Shown: positions 63,064 through 64,000 of the stretch, piece by piece | Position numbering within the stretch: position 1 is the first letter of the stretch | Layout: each line of letters opens with the position of its first letter | Assembly: GCA_037783545.1 (NCBI GenBank) | Contig: JBBELK010000003.1 | Location: 4,092,001-4,156,000, forward strand | From: Henricia sp. BOLD:AAB3569 | Lineage: Eukaryota > Echinodermata > Asteroidea > Spinulosida > Echinasteridae | Length of the DNA stretch: 64,000 nucleotides | Reading direction: 5' to 3' | Notes under the pieces: model-generated | What the model saw: the letters and a program-made list of their open reading frames with translations, nothing else | What the model was told of the DNA's origin: nothing | Databases searched by the model: none | Made by a program: the position numbers and the translations under genes

Positions 63064-64000
63064 TGTCAGTTTTTCAATTAATTACAAATTCATCAGGAAT
63101 CTCAAGTAAAATTTCACTTTTACAAGTCCACCTCAAGGCATAATCCAGAAGCCAGTTTCTTTGTGATTTTAGTAATTCATAATTTTGCATTCATAATGAT
63201 GCTCTCTGCAGACATATTTTCATCGTTGAGGAAATACAATGTAATAGATGTCACTGACCGAAAAGAACATACAGATCATTCATCATATCTGTCAACAAAA
63301 TGCCAAAAACAGATGGCGGTTATACTCGGTTATCTCTTTATAAAGCACTTGATGATTCTATCAAATGATAACCGAATTAAGTTATCCAAATGCATTCATA
63401 CAACCGTGTTCTTCACAAGCTTTCTGCAGAACATCTCTTGTCTTTGTACATGTACAACTGTAGTTAGTTACACATGTTCTTGGAATGTTAAGGTTCTTGC
63501 AGCTACGGAGCTTTGAGACTGGAGAAATCAAGTGTGTCCAAAGCGACAGGCGTCTCCGTGATGCATCTTCTTCCTTGTTGGATGCAAGAATAGTGGATGC
63601 AGGCATGGAGGCAGAATAACAGATGACTGCAAGGAAAAGATAACCCACTCCTCTTGGCGTCTCCACTAATGTTGATAATTCAACAGCTTTTTAAAAATTC
63701 ACACCATGATGTCATCTTTGGAGATGAGCGCTGAATGAGATGGCACATTTTCCTCATATGGCAAGATCCAATCTTGATGCGAGTCGCAGAGAAATCCAAA
63801 CCACCATTTTAATTTCAATAATATCTGCTAGATTCTATAGTGATCTTGTTATATCAAACGGCATCTTTGATTCCGGATGGTCGCTGCCATCTTTGGGCCA
63901 TATGACTCAGACTCGCCCTACTCCGAGATGAACCACATTTGTCATTCTTTGTCACCTTAGACAGAGGGGCCCCACATCCAACGCTAATCATAATTTATTC
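63064..64000 (-). other. Region upstream of exon 1 (5' UTR and promoter, or intron of longer isoforms)
   Basis: About 940 bases without any convincing exon. No CH1 sequence is seen. If longer isoforms exist, this is intron for them and 5' flank for the exon 1 isoform. I see no clear TATA box at a fitting distance from the ATG. Confidence 0.5.

Noticed and set aside
57518-62763. CH1 domain exons between exon 1 and the CH2 exon
   Set aside because: No frame in this intron shows the CH1 signatures (KTFTKW, DLRDG, NIRNDDI). Phase 0 on both sides joins exon 1 directly to CH2.

Overview
The window is eukaryotic. Small phase-matched exons with GT/AG borders on the minus strand lie in introns full of SINE-like and hairpin elements. 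The layout, the family of the gene and the repeat landscape suggest a marine invertebrate deuterostome, possibly an echinoderm; that assignment is an inference with low confidence.

One giant gene fills the window, read right to left: the 5' part of a spectraplakin (MACF1/dystonin/Shot/VAB-10 family), the cytolinkers that tie actin to microtubules and to junctional or intermediate-filament sites. I resolved 64 coding exons between 63063 and 310. All phases agree, and together they give 14,664 coding bases (4,888 codons) without a stop. The gene continues beyond the left edge, where the family has more spectrin repeats, EF hands and a GAS2 domain. Exons coding for the first calponin-homology domain (CH1), if present, must lie beyond the right edge.

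Region by region: 62764-63063 is an alternative first exon with a myristoylation/palmitoylation-type N-terminus and a polybasic tail. 57241-57517 and 55095-55330 code CH2 and a Ser/Thr-rich linker. 54211 down to 38378 is the plakin domain, with an SH3 at 45031-44564 and a very large exon (43757-42346) that puts about 400 charged residues inside one spectrin-like repeat. A possible internal alternative first exon lies at 46763-46605. 36389-35064 is a 442-codon exon with about 17 GNPHP-type pentapeptides, followed by a candidate 24-base microexon at 33769-33746. From 32793 to 310 is a rod of about 25 spectrin repeats.

The rod is built from a super-repeat of about 849 residues (8 spectrin repeats), present as a partial copy, two complete copies (850 and 848 codons) and the start of another. 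Exon lengths 115-215-318-167-160 recur with the same phases. Two local tandem arrays duplicate exon/intron borders: a 92-bp unit repeats the 5' splice site of exon 46 thirteen times, and a 161-bp unit repeats the 3' half of exon 41 five times, each extra copy being an in-frame 141-base cassette. The introns hold at least three tRNA-derived SINE families, a tandem array of tRNA-half-like units, and several hairpin (MITE-like) families, some nested. I found no second protein-coding gene.
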